In this document: positions 63,010-64,000 of the stretch, one piece after another
Position numbering within the stretch: the first letter of the stretch is position 1
How the letters are laid out: each line of letters starts with the position of its first letter
Assembly (NCBI GenBank): GCA_016708125.1
Contig: JADJGF010000001.1
Location: 1,138,001 to 1,202,000 of the forward strand
Source: Ignavibacteriota bacterium
GTDB lineage: Bacteria; Bacteroidota; Ignavibacteria; Ignavibacteriales; Melioribacteraceae
Length of the DNA stretch: 64,000 nucleotides
Reading direction: 5' to 3'
The notes under the pieces: generated by a model
Databases searched by the model: none
Seen by the model: only the letters and a program-made list of their open reading frames with translations
What the model was told of the DNA's origin: nothing
Translations under genes and position numbers: made by a program

Positions 63010-63993
63010 ATGACAGAATTTATTAAGACAAACTTCGCATGCAGAATTTGCGGAAACGAAAATGATAACCTTGAATTTAGTGCCCGTGAGATGTTGTTTG
63101 GCACCAAAGATACGTTTAAATATATCGAATGTTCAAATTGCAAATGTATTCAGATTAAAGAAATTCCGGAAAACCTCAGTAAATATTATCCTCAATCATA
63201 TAATTCATTTACTAATAAAATTAAGCTCAGAGATAATACTTTAAAGAAATATTTAAAAGAATTATTAGCAAAAAAATATTTAAATGACGAACGGAATTTA
63301 CTTTCAATTTACTTACAAAAAAGATTTGGTGTTGGATTTTTAGAAAAAATTAAACCTACCGGCGTAAATTTAAACTCAAAAATTCTTGATGTAGGTTCCG
63401 GGGACGGATTGAGATTAGTTGGATTAGCGCGTTATGGATTTAAGAATATTACTGGAATTGATCCATTTCTTGAAAAAGATTTGGAATACGAAAATGGAAT
63501 AAAAATTTTCAAGAAAGATGTTTTAAATATAGATGATACATATGATATGATTATGTTAAATCATTCTTTTGAACATATAATAAATCCAGAAGAAGTCCTT
63601 GAAAAAATAAATACATTGTTAAAGACAAACGGTTCTGTTCTTATTCGTATTCCGGTGTCAAACTCAGCTTCGTGGAAAAAATATGGTGCAAATTGGGTCG
63701 CCTTAGATCCGCCTCGTCATATTTATTTGCACAATGCTAATACAATTAAAATATTAAGTGAAAAATTTGGCTTCAAATTTAGCCATGTAATTTATGATTC
63801 AAGTGAATATCAATTTGTTGGAAGTGAACAATATTTAAAAGATATTCCAATGTTTAGTGAAAATTCGTTTTATAAAAATCCCCAAAAATCAATTTTTAGT
63901 TCAGAACAAATTAAGCAATTTAAAATAGATGCTGAAAAGTTAAATTGTTCTAATGAAGGTGACGCCGCATGTTTTTATTTAACTAAAAAATAA
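63010..63993 (+). CDS. Class I SAM-dependent methyltransferase with N-terminal zinc-binding motif
   Basis: A 327-residue protein with AAGGAA before the ATG. The first 60 residues hold two C-x-x-C pairs (CRICGNEN and ECSNCKC) that probably bind zinc, as in the C-methyltransferase-like group that acts on NDP-sugars. The methyltransferase domain opens with ILDVGSGDGLRLVGL (motif I) near residue 125 and continues with MIMLNHSFEHIINPEEVL. Such enzymes commonly methylate sugar hydroxyls, amino groups or carbons in surface glycans. The gene ends seven bases before the right edge of the window, so the locus probably continues beyond it. Confidence 0.92.
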   Translation: MTEFIKTNFACRICGNENDNLEFSAREMLFGTKDTFKYIECSNCKCIQIKEIPENLSKYYPQSYNSFTNKIKLRDNTLKKYLKELLAKKYLNDERNLLSIYLQKRFGVGFLEKIKPTGVNLNSKILDVGSGDGLRLVGLARYGFKNITGIDPFLEKDLEYENGIKIFKKDVLNIDDTYDMIMLNHSFEHIINPEEVLEKINTLLKTNGSVLIRIPVSNSASWKKYGANWVALDPPRHIYLHNANTIKILSEKFGFKFSHVIYDSSEYQFVGSEQYLKDIPMFSENSFYKNPQKSIFSSEQIKQFKIDAEKLNCSNEGDAACFYLTKK

Positions 63994-64000
63994 ATTCATG

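Noticed and set aside
1..64000. CRISPR array, tRNA or rRNA genes, prophage or transposase
   Set aside because: No regular spacer-repeat array, cloverleaf, rRNA-like sequence, integrase or DDE transposase was seen. The direct repeats present are in-frame coding repeats or dispersed palindromes.

Overview
The window is strongly AT-rich. It has several TTG and GTG starts and many Sec-exported beta-barrel proteins. One large secreted protein ends in a type IX secretion (T9SS) sorting domain with the NYPNPFNPST signature, which is typical of Ignavibacteria and relatives. Very large multihaem cytochromes, STPK-linked ECF sigma factors and small outer-membrane barrels fit the same placement. I infer a member of Ignavibacteriota or the wider Bacteroidota-Chlorobi group; no rRNA is present to confirm it. 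I see no tRNA, rRNA, CRISPR array, transposase or phage gene.

Layout. 0-4.1 kb: an unrecognised protein cut by the left edge, a MarC-type membrane protein, a PLP amino-acid decarboxylase and a PhzF isomerase. 4.1-13.5 kb (minus strand): a five-gene electron-transfer cluster, in transcription order a haem-b-like membrane protein, a membrane-anchored iron-sulfur flavoprotein, a 20-haem cytochrome, a 52-haem cytochrome and an outer-membrane barrel. Together they look like a route from the inner membrane to the cell exterior. 14.0-25.4 kb (plus strand): a 2,369-residue protein with an N-terminal cyclic-nucleotide-binding-like domain, about 2,100 residues of coiled coil and a C-terminal STAS domain. 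It is followed by an operon of PAS histidine kinase, NtrC-type sigma-54 activator and a receiver-PP2C (RsbU/SpoIIE-like) phosphatase. This suggests a partner-switching circuit built on a giant scaffold.

25.4-35.8 kb: a HIT-like DUF4922-type protein, a glycosyltransferase, small outer-membrane barrels, a T9SS-exported Asp-box repeat protein and lipoproteins. 35.8-39.9 kb: two tandem secreted paralogues with extremely restricted codon use. Nearly every codon ends in A or C, so the coding strand is mostly A and C. Each carries a degenerate metzincin-like site and the genes are surrounded by interspersed palindromic repeats. 39.9-49.7 kb: a Ser/Thr kinase-TPR protein overlapping its ECF sigma factor, an AI-2E-type membrane protein, a GH13 lipoprotein, and thioredoxin, LysM, NmrA, DUF456 and BtuF-like genes.

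49.8-64 kb (plus strand): a polysaccharide or glycoconjugate locus with six sugar-active transferases, an epimerase/dehydratase, a WecB-type 2-epimerase, a YfhO-type membrane protein, a winged-helix protein with a degenerate nucleotidyltransferase-like domain, a two-domain oxidoreductase and a methyltransferase. Several genes overlap by ATGA, so translation is probably coupled. The locus probably continues past the right edge.
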